DNA from: Rhipicephalus microplus
Taxonomy: Eukaryota; Arthropoda; Arachnida; Ixodida; Ixodidae
Assembly (NCBI RefSeq): GCF_043290135.1
Contig: NC_134710.1
Coordinates: forward strand, 134,244,655 to 134,308,654
Reading direction: 5' to 3'
Length of the DNA stretch: 64,000 bases
Below, piece after piece: positions 36,750 to 50,000 of the stretch; positions within the stretch are counted from its first letter, which is position 1, and each line of letters starts with the position of its first letter. The position numbers were made by a program, and so were the translations under genes. The notes under the pieces were generated by a model. That model did not search any database. It had not been told where the DNA came from and was given only the letters and a program-made list of their open reading frames with translations.

Positions 36750-38568
36750 GGCACGCAGTAAGTGTAATCTTGACAGGCACTTATGTGCTCTACAAGACAA
36801 AGTTTATCTTTGTTTCACAGAGCAGCAAATCACCCAAGGAGCTCATAATAAATGCGTGTTCAACTCTTACGACTACATACCTTAATTTTCTGCAATATTC
36901 AGACTATAAAAATATCTAATTACAATACTGCAATCCCCTTAACACGATTCATTAGAACACTTAGACTATCCTATGTAAAAAACATGAAATTGCCAAAATT
37001 ACCATTTTTTAAGCCTTTTTAGTTGAATGAGACTGGTCACTTAGTAATGCCTTTTATCAGGCTGCAAAATGTCATATTACCACAGCCTTATAAAAATCCC
37101 TAGATTCAACAAAAAGGACGCCAGATCCTTAAATGAGGTGGAAAATCTCTAAATATAGGGAAAAATCCTTAGGGTTGGCATCACTATTCTAAACCTCCCC
37201 ATGTCTCGTATTCAATTTCACCATGCTCACGACATATCCAATCACAGCCGCGCTGCCGACCGAAGCTTTAGGGGCTTTATTGCCGACTAGAGTGACTGTA
37301 TATGCTACTTTTAGGTAACATATACAGTAACTCTATTGCTGACAAGATGCGAGCACCCCTGGTGAGCACCTGTCCTTACATTTATCCGCAATACCTGATA
37401 GAAGCAAAACGAGCAGTAAGTGATCCTTAGAGTAGAGAAAAGAAGTGAGCTCCACAACTGTCTGCATCATAGTGCGTCACCTCAACAGTGGCTCACGAGG
37501 GATGGGGGTAAGGAGGGATTAAAAGGGATAGGGAGGAATAAAAGGGATTGGGAGACGGCGGCAGGCACAGAGACCCACATACAGAAGGAGAATTGCAGTA
37601 GGGTTGACAGGCGGGCTAGTTGGTACAAATTCATAATGGAATAATTGGAAGCGCAAAACCAACGGGACACAAGAGGAGAGACAAACAAGCGCAGGAGAAG
37701 ATAAACAGAAGACAAACAGAAGGAGAAGATAGGCAAGATGGACATGGTCGCAGGAGGCCGAGGATGGGGCACCACTCAGCGAGAGCTTCACGGCGTCAGA
37801 AGATGGCGGAGGGCGAGCCGGTCAGCCATGGCTGCGCTGTCGTCGGAGATCGCGGGGGCACAACCAGACGGCACGAAATCCAGCGAGCGAGTCCCAGAAA
37901 CGAGCAGCACCAGAGTGCTGCGTGCGCAGCCTTGCTGCCTTCGAAAGTGGAAAATTATATGCTGCATGTGGAACAAAAGAACCTACATACACCCACGAAT
38001 ACGCCCGTGGGAGGCGCGTGTTGAGTTGGCAAAAATACGACACAGCTATCACGCCGACTTCGCTGCACTGCTAAAATGTTGTAGTGCCGCTGACGTGCTT
38101 GCACGCGGTGTTTCTTTGAGAACCGCCGCAAATGTCCCACATTAGTTTTCAATGCCACGCGCGTCCCCGTAGCCACTTTTGTCAACGCTGCTATCACACG
38201 CTCCACACTGTCATGTCACGGCCACCGCAAGCGAGCTCGAAGCAAACTCCGCTGCCCGAGAAGCTCAGGCCAACTTGCATTGCACAATAAACAATTGTAT
38301 CGGGCCAGTTGGTAAGGATCCATCTTGCTAGGAAGCGCAGCCATTATAACACAGAACACACAACACAATTGCATTGCACCCCTGGTCTTGTTGGTTCACG
38401 AGAAAAGGACTGAGAAACGCAATGGTTTCTTTTTTAGAAACGCAATGGTTTCTTTTTTATTATTCGAAGCGCGATAGATGCGTTGCTCTTGAATGTTATT
38501 TTGACCTATATGAAATAAAAAAATCCAATCATGGGCAATACGATCAAGCACTCCTGACAAGTTTGCAG
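36750..38568. other. No gene recognised; hairpin and short repeats
   Basis: No coding region is supported; the frames at 37420-38145 lack domains. The stretch holds a hairpin with 16-bp arms (37289-37304 and 37319-37334, one mismatch). It also has a 'gctagttggtacaaattca' repeat-like segment near 37615, a CpG-rich part at 37740-38110, and a 22-bp tandem duplication ('aacgcaatggtttctttttt') near 38417-38460. Confidence 0.4.
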
Positions 38569-38574
38569 TTTATT
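38569..38574 (-). terminator. Candidate poly(A) signal of the USP10-like gene
   Basis: AATAAA on the minus strand (read as tttatt at 38569-38574), about 2.3 kb downstream of the stop codon at 40882-40884. It is one of a few candidates in this AT-rich DNA; without transcript data the true 3' end is not fixed. Confidence 0.25.
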
Positions 38575-40881
38575 AAAAAGTAAACCACTGCAAATCACAC
38601 TTTCAAGTAACATAAAAACAGCCCTACATATTCGAGGCTTTCAAGTAGTAACAAGTTTAAAACATTCTAAAAATCTGCCACCAGTTTTTTTTTTAAGTGA
38701 AACTATTATGTACAGTATTAGAAATATATAGTCCTCTAACAGAGGTACTTTTTTTGCGTATTAAACTTGCCAACAACACACAGTTCTTGAACAGCTTGCA
38801 CTCATGACAGACATTCCTCAATTAACTTATTGGACAAACAAGGTGACTGCATGTACAATTGGAACATCCTACATATTTTTACAACAGAATGTATGCCACT
38901 TGCTTCAGTGTGTATGTACAGTTATGAAAATTTTTGAAGCAACACCCAGTATGCTCGTCTACAAGGAAACAACCAAGCACACTAAACCATTTTAAGCAAA
39001 GCTAATGCAAACTGACTAGCTCTAATAATATAGCAAGGCACTGTTCCCAACTTAAGCTATCAGTGCGAGAATACAGAGTGGCAAATAAATCCACAGGCTA
39101 GCTATGCATAGTGGGTCCAGGCTCACAGCTTAAATTAAGTCTTCGAGATATGCCAGACTGTTGCACTTCCCAGCAGAAGAAAAAAAATAACGTGACCCAC
39201 AACTTGATACAATTTATCAGTAAATATGCAAGAATAATTTCCATGCATGTTCTTAGTCCTGAGAACACTGATAATGTGCAGGAACTCTTCATTGTACAGA
39301 ACCCACAGAATGTGAGCCAAGTCTTCACAAAAGGAGTTGGCTTCACAGTTAGATTTTTTTGCACACTAAGCCAAGTGAAAAGATCTACAGTGCAAACAGA
39401 TGAAGTGCAACTAGCAAATAAACTAAAAACACACCTCACAGAACCCTCTAAAAGCAAAGAAAATGAGCAAGATTCAGAATATACATGGCATTTATATTTG
39501 ATGGTTGTTTAAGGTGTCACCGCTCAGCATCCCAAGCAGAATCATTACTTAATGTTAGAATTTCTGCTGCAAGGATAAGGCAGTGTCCTTTCTGTTACCC
39601 TTTAACCATTTGCATATTCTAAAAAATTAAAGGCAGAGATGCTAGAGCATCCATCACTGCATGAAAGTAGGTCATCACCATCCATGCAAAATGTGGCTGC
39701 TTTCAATATTGTTGGTTGTCTCTGAGCATTACAAACATACTTCATATTATATATGGCAATAAACAGACTCTTATACTAAAACCTCCAGCCTTGAAGTTAC
39801 TAAAGCAAGACTCTTATACTAAAATCTACAGCCTTCAAGTTACTGAAGCAAGACTCTTATACTAAAATCTCCAACCTTCAAGTTACTGAAGTAATGCTTC
39901 ATGACAAAAATAGTTGCAATCAAGCTGTTCAACAGCTACAAAAATGAAAGACAACAGTAATTATACTGAATAAAATTTTTGAAATTAGTGCAGTGAAGTG
40001 CAACAAGAGTAAAGTTTCAATAATATATCTTGAAAGCACGAGGACCGGGCCAAAGGTGGGGTACAGAAGTGAGATGTCATGAAGGCATTAAGTTAACAAG
40101 TCCTACATGATGGCTGCTCTTATCAGTTGAAGGGGGGGGGGGGGGGGTGGAGAGGCAAAATACGTAATGTATTTCAGACTGTGGTTGCATATGAGCACAG
40201 TACCATGTGGAACTATGAAACATGAGGCACTTATGTGAGTGTCTTCCGTTTGCCCTACTAACTCCATAGAAAGCACACCAACCATAAAAACTTATTTTCA
40301 ATAAAAGAGTCTGCATATAGCAGCTAGTAGTATAAGTTTTTGCTTGATGCCCTTGCATAACACTCTTTTATGTACAGGTTTACACACAAACTGCAGAACA
40401 ACAAAGTGGTTGCCAGCAGGTAGGCATTAGCTGGGGGAGGAAGAGCACTAAGCAGACCCTTCCTCCCCCAGCCCCCACAGCATCATGAAAAGCACACGGG
40501 TGAACTTGGTGCAAGGAGAGAAGGCCCATAATAAATAGCTGTGCACACACAAATAGACAAAACCAGAGTAACACATTGTCAGCCAAAGGGAACACACTGA
40601 GTGATACAGCTTTTAAACAAAAGAAAGCAAGCAAAAGGCAATTTGCAATAAACTACATGTAAAGTGACAGACACACAGCACAAAGCTGACTGTGTAGCGT
40701 AGTACCTCACTTAGCACAAAGGGAAAACAAAACACAAAAAATGAACAAGAATGAAGCACCCAATGAAAGGGAGCCTGAATTTAGAAGTATGCACAAAACA
40801 ACCCTAGCAAACACTGGCCCACCACTTGTAGGCAACGCTTTGCCCAGTCCGCCTTGAAAGTCCTATAAACTCGTATTCTGT
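38575..40881 (-). other. Probable 3' UTR/downstream region of USP10-like gene
   Basis: There is no other coding region here and no strong transposon signature, in contrast to the introns. It contains a G-run of 14 or more (about 40131-40147) and the 43-bp triplicate at 39765-39893. Assignment as 3' UTR is inferred from position only. Confidence 0.3.
39765..39893. repeat. Three tandem 43-bp units
   Basis: Units start 'agactcttatactaaaa' at 39765, 39808 and 39851, each followed by 'tct(a/c)caaccttcaagttactgaag'-like sequence. The units differ at a few bases. Confidence 0.85.
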
Positions 40882-41084
40882 CTACCTAGCCTGATGTTCA
40901 GTGTCCGCACGTCGATAGAAGAGTAGATAGGGCACAAGAGATGAGTTCTCAAAGCGCAGCAGGTCACCTTGGGCAATGGGAGAGACATTGTCGTCATCAC
41001 AGCGAAACCATCTGCGTCCTGCTGGGTGGAAGGCATCAGTCACGTAATGACCTTTGTCGGTGCGCTCCCCACTATGGCTTAATA
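40882..41084 (-). CDS. USP10: USP10-like terminal exon
   Basis: The acceptor 'tttcag' ends at 41085; the exon adds TA to a split Val codon and then 66 codons and TAG (40882-40884). It carries 'SHSGERTDKGHYV' with the catalytic His, the 'RWFRCDDDNVSP' loop and the 'YLLFYRR' strand at the end of USP domains. Length and phase fit exactly with the preceding exon. Confidence 0.88.
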
Positions 41085-44000
41085 CTGAAATGAAACAAAA
41101 AACAGATTAGAACACCCACCAACCACTGGAGCAAAAAGACCAATAATTTAACCTTACCTGCAAACAGAATATAGCAGCGCTGCTTATTTGACCACCTTTC
41201 ACTGGATGGCACCAATTCTAAAACAACATGCACGGGTGAGACAAAACAAATGCATGGCTTTTTCACAGTACTTACTGCGATCAAGCTGAAGCTGATGAGG
41301 TATGTGTATGGAATTCATAAGCTTTTTGCAGCCACCATGCTTGTCATACACAAAACGTTTTAGATGAAGAATAAGCACCAGCGGTAATTTTTCCAATGTA
41401 GTTCTACGCAAAGCATCAACCTGGAAAGAGACAATTACATTTTCTTACCATGGAATTGCTGGGACCAAAAGAAAATGGCACAACAACAACAACAAAAAAT
41501 AAGTTCCACTCTTGTGAGAAAAAAGTTTTCAAAGACAGTTTTTAGGCCACAATAAAAAAATACAGAAAATCAAGTTGTCCTGTCAGGAATGTGAATTCAA
41601 ACTGTATGCCTAATTTGCTTGTAACTAAGTGATTCTACCATTAAACCATAATATTACAATGTTGGTAAACATAGCTACAACTTCATTCCAAGAAAAACTG
41701 AAGTATTCGGGGAGTAGTCTAGCTACACAACAATAATTGTCATCTGACTTGCTTTCGTTTCCTTTCTTGAAAACCTGGCGCTGAATGGTTTCCTGTCAGG
41801 AATGCTATGTCATACTGATTACGCACGCGTCATTTACCACCGTAAAATACTGAAACCGTACTGATAATGCAAGGAGAGTAAAGTAGATGATGATCATAAT
41901 TGTGTAGCAGAAAAACACCACCAAAATACTAGGTGTTTTTGTTAGTGCTGACCTTTCATGCAAACTACACCTTTTCCATCAAAAGGGTACCTCCTTTCTG
42001 AACAGCTGTATGGGCACACAAAGGCTGACAATGTGCCATGGAGACATGCCCTTTCCGCACAGTCTCTTCGCATTGAGAGCACAGCACGTAGAAAGGTTTA
42101 CAAGTGTAAAGATGATATTTTTATTTGGGCTAACTTGTGCCCGGAAAATGAAGCATCACACTTCAAGCAATACACACTGTAGACTGATAGCGAACATGGA
42201 GCGTCAGCCGTGGATAATCTGCCACGCAACGAAGTGCGACGACATTTACACATGTGCCATCGAAGCTTCCAGCAATATTGCTAGCAGCCGCGTATGTTTC
42301 AAACTGTAATGTGCGCATTGTGTGCATAACCTCATCATAAAGTTCTAAGATTATCTCGATAGTCCCCAGTCATTTGGGCGTGGTTTGCACAAGGCAGCAT
42401 TACATGGGTAATGACGTGGTAACAAAAATAAAAAGAAGCCTGTGCGGCAGCACCACTACAACATTACAAATTGTTACTATTGCAATCATCGCTACGCCCA
42501 TGACACCATTTTTTATTTTTCTGTTTAGCGTAATTACTCGAATCTAACGCGCACCTTTTTTCCGGTTAAGCGAGTTCATAACTCGCATGCGCGTTAAAAT
42601 CGAGTGCGAAAACAAAATGAACACGGTCATCCTATTGCCATCTGCATTTCCAAAATGGCCCCCCTACGTGCTTCGGCATGGTGCATCGGCCATTTCTACC
42701 TATGTGTTTCCCATGTGCGGTACTTCGTACGTGTGCCGAGGAGTTGGTTGATTGATTGATATGTGGGGTTTAACGTCCCAAAACCACTATATGATTATGA
42801 GAGACGCCGTAGTGGAGGGCTCCGGAAATTTAGACCACCTGGGGTTCTTTAACGTGCACCAAAATCTGAGCACACGGGCCTACAACATTTCCGCCTCCAT
42901 CGGAAATGCAGCCGCCGCAGCCGGGATTCGAACCCGCGCCCTGCGGGTCAGCAGCCGAGTACCTTAGCCACTAGACCACCGCGGCGGGGCGTGCCGAGGA
43001 GTTGGTCATCTTGTAGTTCATTAGCATCAACGGCATGGAAGGGGCGACTCTAAAAACTCGACGAGTGCACCACAATGCCGCTTTTAAAAGAAAAGTAATC
43101 GCATGTGCCGAAGCAGGCGGAAATCGGGCCGCATCGCGGTCGTTCAGAGTTCCCGAAACGTGCGTGCGGGACTGGCGGAAACAAAAGCAGAAAATTGTCG
43201 AAAGCAAAGATTCACCCAAAGGCTTCAGTGGACCACAGCATGGTCGGTTTCCGTAAATGGACGAGCTGCTCGCCGAGTATGTGCTTGAGCAGTGAGCGGC
43301 ACAGCGGCTGGTGACGACAGAACTGCTCTAAGTGCGGGCTATGCAGTTAGTTAGCTTTAGAAAAAGGGCTAACGCGGAGCCAGTTCAAAGCGAGCAGGTG
43401 CTGGCTAATTAACTTTATGAAGAGGAAAGGCTTTTCCCTCTGAAAGCGAACGAGCATGGGCCAAAACTTGCCGAAGGAGTATGAAGAAAAGCTTCACAGT
43501 TTTCACAGGTTCGTCCTACCTTGCGGCACAACAACGGCTACCTGCTTGGGCAAATCGGGAATGCCGATCAGACGCCTCTTCACTTCGACATGCCTAGCAC
43601 CATACCCATCGAGAAGGGGGCGAAGCAAGCTCGAATGCTGACATCGGGCCACGGTAAAACAAGAGTGACGGCAACGCTCCGTTGCACGTCGGATAGGCAC
43701 AAGCTTCCCCCGTACTTCATATTTAAACGGAAGACGCTCCCGAAAGGAGTCGTTTTCCCGAGTAGTGTGATCGTGCGGGCCAACGGGGAAAATGGGTGCG
43801 CGTTGCAATCGATGTCTTACTTTTTTTTTCGTCGTGAAAACCGAGGGTGCAGTAGAATCGAGTAAATACGGTATGACGAAAAACTTGCCGCACCGTCACC
43901 ATGCAACTACCCAGCTGTTAAAACATATATAGACTCACATAATGAGGCATGCACACTAATTCTACCTTAACAAGAATCATGGATTGTGTTCACTAGCAAA

Positions 44001-47000
44001 GGATTCATGCATGATCTGTAATAAGATGTTCGATATGGTCGGAAAATTTCAATAATATGTGGGGTTCCAAAACCGATATGGACGCAAAATTTTAATAATA
44101 TGTACAGTTCCGAAACGTCCCAAAACTACCATATGATTATGAGAGACGCCATAGTGAAGGGCTCCGGAAATTTCAACCACCTGGGTTTAATGTGCACCGA
44201 AAACTGAGCACACGGGCCTAGAGCACTTTCACCTCCATCGAAAATGCAGCCGCTGTAGCCAAGATTCGACCACGTAAACTGCGGGTCAGCACTAGACCAT
44301 CGTGGTGGAGCAATGCAGAATTTTATATGGACGTGGTTGCGTCCTTTGTGGAGCCCACGCGTGTTGCTCAGTCGATAACAATACTCTGGACTGAATTTGG
44401 CGTTGCACGTGCAAATCGCCAGCGCGGCTCGGCGCAGCATGACGCAATGGGCTCAGCACTTCCACCCCTGTATACAAGCTAATGCCTTCAGAGAATGCCT
44501 TCAGAGATAAAGTGCACACATGCACCAGCGAACGCGACTGAACCTTTACTATCAGTTCACAGTTGCTCCTCAAGCAGCCTCAAGGGAGGAGGGGAAAGAG
44601 GGAACCCAAAACTATAGCCCTTTCCATGAAGCCTAAAACACAATGTTTAGGCCACATTTTAGGGCACGGTCATGATGGCTGTCACACCTCGCAGCCTAAC
44701 TCGGGTGCTACGGCACAATATGGTGTTGATAAATGAGTTTGGGGCAACAAGTGTGGTCGGCGCAGGATGACACTGATAAACAAGTTTCGAGCAACTGATA
44801 AACAAGCTTGGGGCAAAATAGCGCATATGGCGACGCTATTGCACTCCTGCATGCAAAATGAGTTCGAAAAAAACTTGGACCAGATTGGATTAGACTTCTG
44901 ACAATCTGGCCAGATAACGCACTGAAATTTTGCCGGGAGAATCTCTTGCCAACTGTACAATCGTAGGAAATGGTTCAAGTCCAGAAGACTTGGTAGGTAT
45001 GTGTGTAAATATTAAAAACTACAGCCTCAGGTTATAATTCCATTAGCCACTTTGCCAACTTAAGATTTTGTATGTGCCCAGAAGGGGTGTGGCTTCTATC
45101 CCTAGTGCAGGCCTCTTTGAAGAATCACTAAATAAATTTAAAAGCCCTGGTTGACAGTGATTTCCAAAAGTCTGCACAATCTTCATTATCCCACTGGGAA
45201 TGGACATGAAGTTCTAAATGGTTACCCAGCATGCTGCCACTGAACCCGTTTAGTTTACCCTTGTTGACAGCCATTTTCAAGAACACATGCCTAAAACCTG
45301 CACATAATGAACCATAACACCCCTTTTCAATAAGCAGAAATTGAGGTACAGTAGAGCCCGACTATATCGAACCCGTTTATATCAAATTATCCCGTATATC
45401 GAACAATTACTAAACAAGGTAAGTTTACATTGAGATTATATAGCAAAAGTTGTTTTATTGAACAAAAATAGCAACGCCGACTGATATATCGAACTCCACG
45501 TAACTCAAAAGTGCCCCCGCAAGTTGGCTTTCCTTTGCGGTGGTGGGGAAAACTGCCGGCGCCTCCCTAGAAAACGTTGGTTAGACCCGGTTGTGCACGG
45601 GCGAACACCCCCCTACAAGAAATAATCCTGACCCGCTCATAGTGCTTACAGCCAATCAGAGGCAGTCGTGCTTTATCCAAGGCGCAGAGGCGGTAGAAGT
45701 GAGTGCCATTTTTTCTTTCTTTATGCCTGAGTGCCTGCAGTTGCCTGTTTTCCTCGAGTCCTTATACAATGTGGTCTGTGCTGGTGGTGTTCCTCGTTGC
45801 TCTGTGAACAATGTTGGCGCTCTGTCATCATGGCTTGCGCAAAGGCAGAATAAGCCGTTCAGCGCGAAACTCGAAATCAGAAATTGGGTCGAGCGCGGTG
45901 AAAAGAAGTCCGACGTCGCCGCCTCGTACAAAATTCCTAGGAGCACCTTGAGTACTATCCTGAAGAACAAGGCAGACATCACAGGGCAAGTCGGACAAAA
46001 GGCCAGGTGCCCGTAGCACCCGACGTGTGCGCACTGCTGTGTACGAAAATGTTGAAGCGGCCGTTTACAAGTGTTCCCGGGTGCTGTCAACGGATCGACA
46101 TTCGACGAGTTCGTCAGGACGGACGATGATGTTGCCATCACGGGTCAGCTGCAAGATGAGGACTACATTGCAGACGTCATGCCGACCACAAGCCGAAGCA
46201 ACAGCAATAAGGAAATGGACGATGCCCCATTGCCTACATCCTCCGAGTTGATTAGTGCACTTGCGTTGGTCCGGCACTATTGCGTCAACGTGGAAGGTTG
46301 CGGCCTCAGCTGCTCCGACTCGTTGGACAACGTGGAGGCGTGAGTGCTGTCGCAGGCAGCGAAGTCGTTGACCCAGAAGAAAATCCGGGACTATTTTGTA
46401 CCACAGTAGGGGTCGCAGGTAAGTCGCCATATTAAGGGGAGATGCGAGTCGAAAAATCGCGTCTTTAGCGAAATTTCTCGTATTTCTGATTTTTATTGCA
46501 TTGTAATCTTCAAACCTTCTTTCATCTGTGAAAATTTCAAAACTAAATTCGAACCGCAAAATGCAAAAAAATGTGTATGAAGGCATCGCGGTGGCTCAAA
46601 ATTTCGTGAATTTGCGCCGATATTGGCCATCTTTGACTGCGCACTGCTCCCCGTTGCAGTGCCGCCCGCCATCGCAATCGGTTGGGAAAGTTGCGTCCGG
46701 CCTTCTTCTTACAGCTCCGACGACCGCCAGTTTCGTACGTGGGCAAAAAAATAAAAATAAAAACGAGGCCTTTTTATCACGTGGTTTGAGCGGTTTGAAA
46801 CGCGCGGCACCCTAAGCCGCATCGCCATTGGCTACCGAGTCATTGTCAGCTGTGTTAGTGGCGGCCATCGGCATTTGGTCCGTCTGCTTTTCTGCGCGTC
46901 TACGCATATTTCCACGATGGCAAGCCCGAAAAAGTGCAACGTGAGACCGCAGAAGTTTCGAACGAAGCACAAGTTCAAGGGAAGGCGGCGTAAAGCGCCC

Positions 47001-50000
47001 CGAACGACGGCGACGAACGAGAACACGCCTACGTGTGCTAGGCCTGACGGCGGCATCGACGAGTGCGCAGGCGACAGTGGCTGCGATGAAGGGATTGACG
47101 CTGCGCTTTCTTTCGTCAGTGCTTCGGAAAAGAAGCTCGGCTTCTTCGAAAAAGACGAAACACAGCGCGATGAGGTTTGTGCAACGACAGTTTTGTGCGA
47201 CACCCTCTTGCTGACGGCACTTATGGCATTATTCAAAAACTTGCCGTTCGGGAGCCGGCAGAGAAGCGCAAGGGACTTCCGTCGCTCCTTGAACTTCATT
47301 GCGAAAACAGCGAATGCTCAGCGACTGTTTTTTCGTGCTCCTATACGTCACTGCGTGTTATGGCGGACGGCAGCAGCCGAGTGAGCCAACGGTACGACAG
47401 TGGGAGCTCCCGAGATAGTTTCGCTGTAAATGTGAAGGTGGTGGTGGCTGCACGCGCTGTCGGCATTGGGCATGAGCAATTGTCGAGATTTTCCTCCATT
47501 ATTGGACTCCCAAAGCCAATGCACCACCGAGGATTTTTTTCGATAGCAAAGAAGGAGCACACCGCTGCAATGGCAGCTGTGAGTGAAAACTTGCGCCGAT
47601 CCAGAGAGTTGACGAAAGAAGTAGCAGGCGAAACTGATGTGGCTGTTATGTTCGACAGCACTTGGCAGAAGAGAGGCCACAAAAGCCACAACGGGATTGG
47701 CGCAGTTATCTCCTTAGATACTGGCCTCTGCTTAGACTTCGAGGTCATATCAAATTACTGCCTGACATGCAGTAGGCACAAGGATTTGGGCCCAGACGAG
47801 GAAGTGTGGCAGGCATTCCATGGCCCAGTCTGTGAAAAAAATGCAGACTGTTCCTCCCATGCCATGGAAACGGAGGCTGCAATGCGCATTTGGCAGAGAA
47901 CATTGACTTATGACACCCCACTGCATTTCATGACATTGTTGAGTGACGGTGACAGCAAAGCATATAGTGCAGTTGCAGAGTCAAAAGTCTATGGTGCTGT
48001 CAGTATAGAAAAAGAAGACTGCACTAATCATGTGGCCAAGAGACTTGGCACCGCGCTACGGAAGCTGCATGTGCCATTACCACGAGGGCAGGAAATGAGA
48101 GCCAGCCATTCAGAAGCTCCAAACATACTATCAGATTGCCATAACAAGCAACAGGGGGAGTGTACGGGATATGTACACTGCAGTATGGGCTTCGTACTTC
48201 CACTCATGCTCTACTGACAATGCTGGCAGCCACAAGTTTTGCCCTGCAGGAACAGAGTCGTGGTGCAAACATCAACGCGCTGAAGCACTTGGTGAACCTG
48301 CACCATGCCACACACCTCTCCTGACAAAAGCACAGGGATTGGCTGTTCTGCCCATTTATAAGCGGCTAACGGATGAGAAGCTCCTTGCTCGATGCATCAA
48401 AGGGAAAACCCAGAACGCATCGAAATCCCTGAACAGCAAAATTTGGCTATTTTGCCCCAAGACTAAGTTTGTCTCCCAAACGGTTGTCGAGACTGCCCCA
48501 GCTATGGATATCCTGTGGTTCAACAAGGGTCATGCTACTTTCGAGCACATCCTGGAAGAGCTCAACATACTGCCATCTAGAGATCTAGTTACTTTCAGTG
48601 ATTCCCGCGATGTGAGGCGCATCAAGAGAATGTCCGAGCGTCTGACAGCAGAAGCAAGGGCCCACCGTCGTCGTGGAGTGAAAAGGGCACGGCTAGAAGA
48701 GAGTGCTCGCAAGGACCGTGAGGGCACATCCTATGCTGCAGGACAGTTCTAGTAAATTGCAGTGCTTTTCAAAGTTCTGTTGAACATTATGGCCAAAGAT
48801 TATGCATTTCTAACAACTCTGTGATAAAAAAAAAAAAAAAAAGGTTTCAAACTTTCAAATGCGTTTTTCTCCTTTTGCAGTTTTGTGTGATCTGTGCTTC
48901 TTATACACGCTAGTTCGTATACTTAGAATTGTCATACCTCTATGAAATTTTGCACATAGCATGATGAAGGCCCATAGAGTGCAAGTATCTATTCAGATTG
49001 TCAGTGCTGCTTGATTATGTTTTTCAAAAATTACATAACATTGAAAACCCTTGGCAACTAGAGCCATAGTAAATTTTTCTATTTTATTATTGTATTTCAC
49101 CTTTTTACACACAAAATTTATATAGTTTTTTGGACTCTAAAGTTCCAAAGGATCATAGTCAGCTATATCTGCATGCTTTATCTCAAATTTTTATAGGTCA
49201 GAATTGTTGCATAACAATGGCCATAATTTTTCAGTATCTCACCTGCAGAAAGAAAACCAAGCAATCTACATGAAAATAAATGACATATTTGAAAAGAGGA
49301 GAAAAAACTCTATTAGCATGCCAATTTGTGTTAAATTCAGACTCTTATTAAAGAAAATCGTTTTTCAAGTAGCATTTCCCCTTAATATACTAATTTTCTT
49401 CTAATTTATAATGTTCCTTTGTGTCAAATCCTATACCAGGCCTATATCGAATTATGTCATATATCGAACTAACAAACGCTTTTTGGCGAGTTCGATATAC
49501 CCGGGTTCGATTGTACTAGCAATTCAAGAGGAAAATACACTTTCTGAATACTCGAGACATCCTTTGTTGATCCACAACTTATGAAGTCATGTTGCAAACA
49601 ATGACACTAAGTACCACATCGTTACTCGCACATACCTCTTTGTTGCTTTTGCTGCTGTGGTAATTTTGCACCTTCTCTTCAGCAGCTAGGTGCAGCAACG
49701 CATCATCTACGCTTTTAAATCCATCCTGCAATAATACAAAAGTGAAGCATACGTCACTATTTCAGTAAGCAGTCATGCCATACTGTGAACTAGGTTACAG
49801 CAATAAATACCATCAAGCATTAGAGTCTTGTGCTCAGTAACATGTCAATACATACCTGCCGGGAAAGCAACACAACTACATAATAAAAAGGTAATGCACA
49901 GCCACAACCAAGTAAAGTTACACCAGCCTATAACATCTCCATATACCGAATTCGTTAATATTAAAATGTTCTTTTTTATTTCTCACCGTTACTCCATAGA

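Larger units (their letters stand above)
42529..43870 (+). mobile_element. pogo-like DNA transposon, truncated
   Basis: The ends 'cgtaattactcgaatcta' and (reverse complement of the right end) 'cgtatttactcgattcta' form inverted repeats, with TA at both edges. Inside are transposase pieces on the plus strand and a SINE that inserted at 42749-42990. The element is shorter than an autonomous one because the transposase stops in mid-catalytic domain. It lies in the 8.2-kb USP10-like intron. Confidence 0.7.
45349..49513 (+). mobile_element. Tigger-like transposon 1, hosting a Kolobok-like element
   Basis: The left end (TA at 45347-45348, then 'cagtagagcccgactatatc') pairs with the right end read inward ('caatcgaacccgggtatatc', TA at 49514-49515). 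More 'atatcgaac' repeats lie inside both ends. Without the nested element (46436-49381) the transposon is about 1.2 kb, so it is internally deleted. It sits in the 8.2-kb intron only about 120 bp from the USP10-like exon at 49636. Confidence 0.82.
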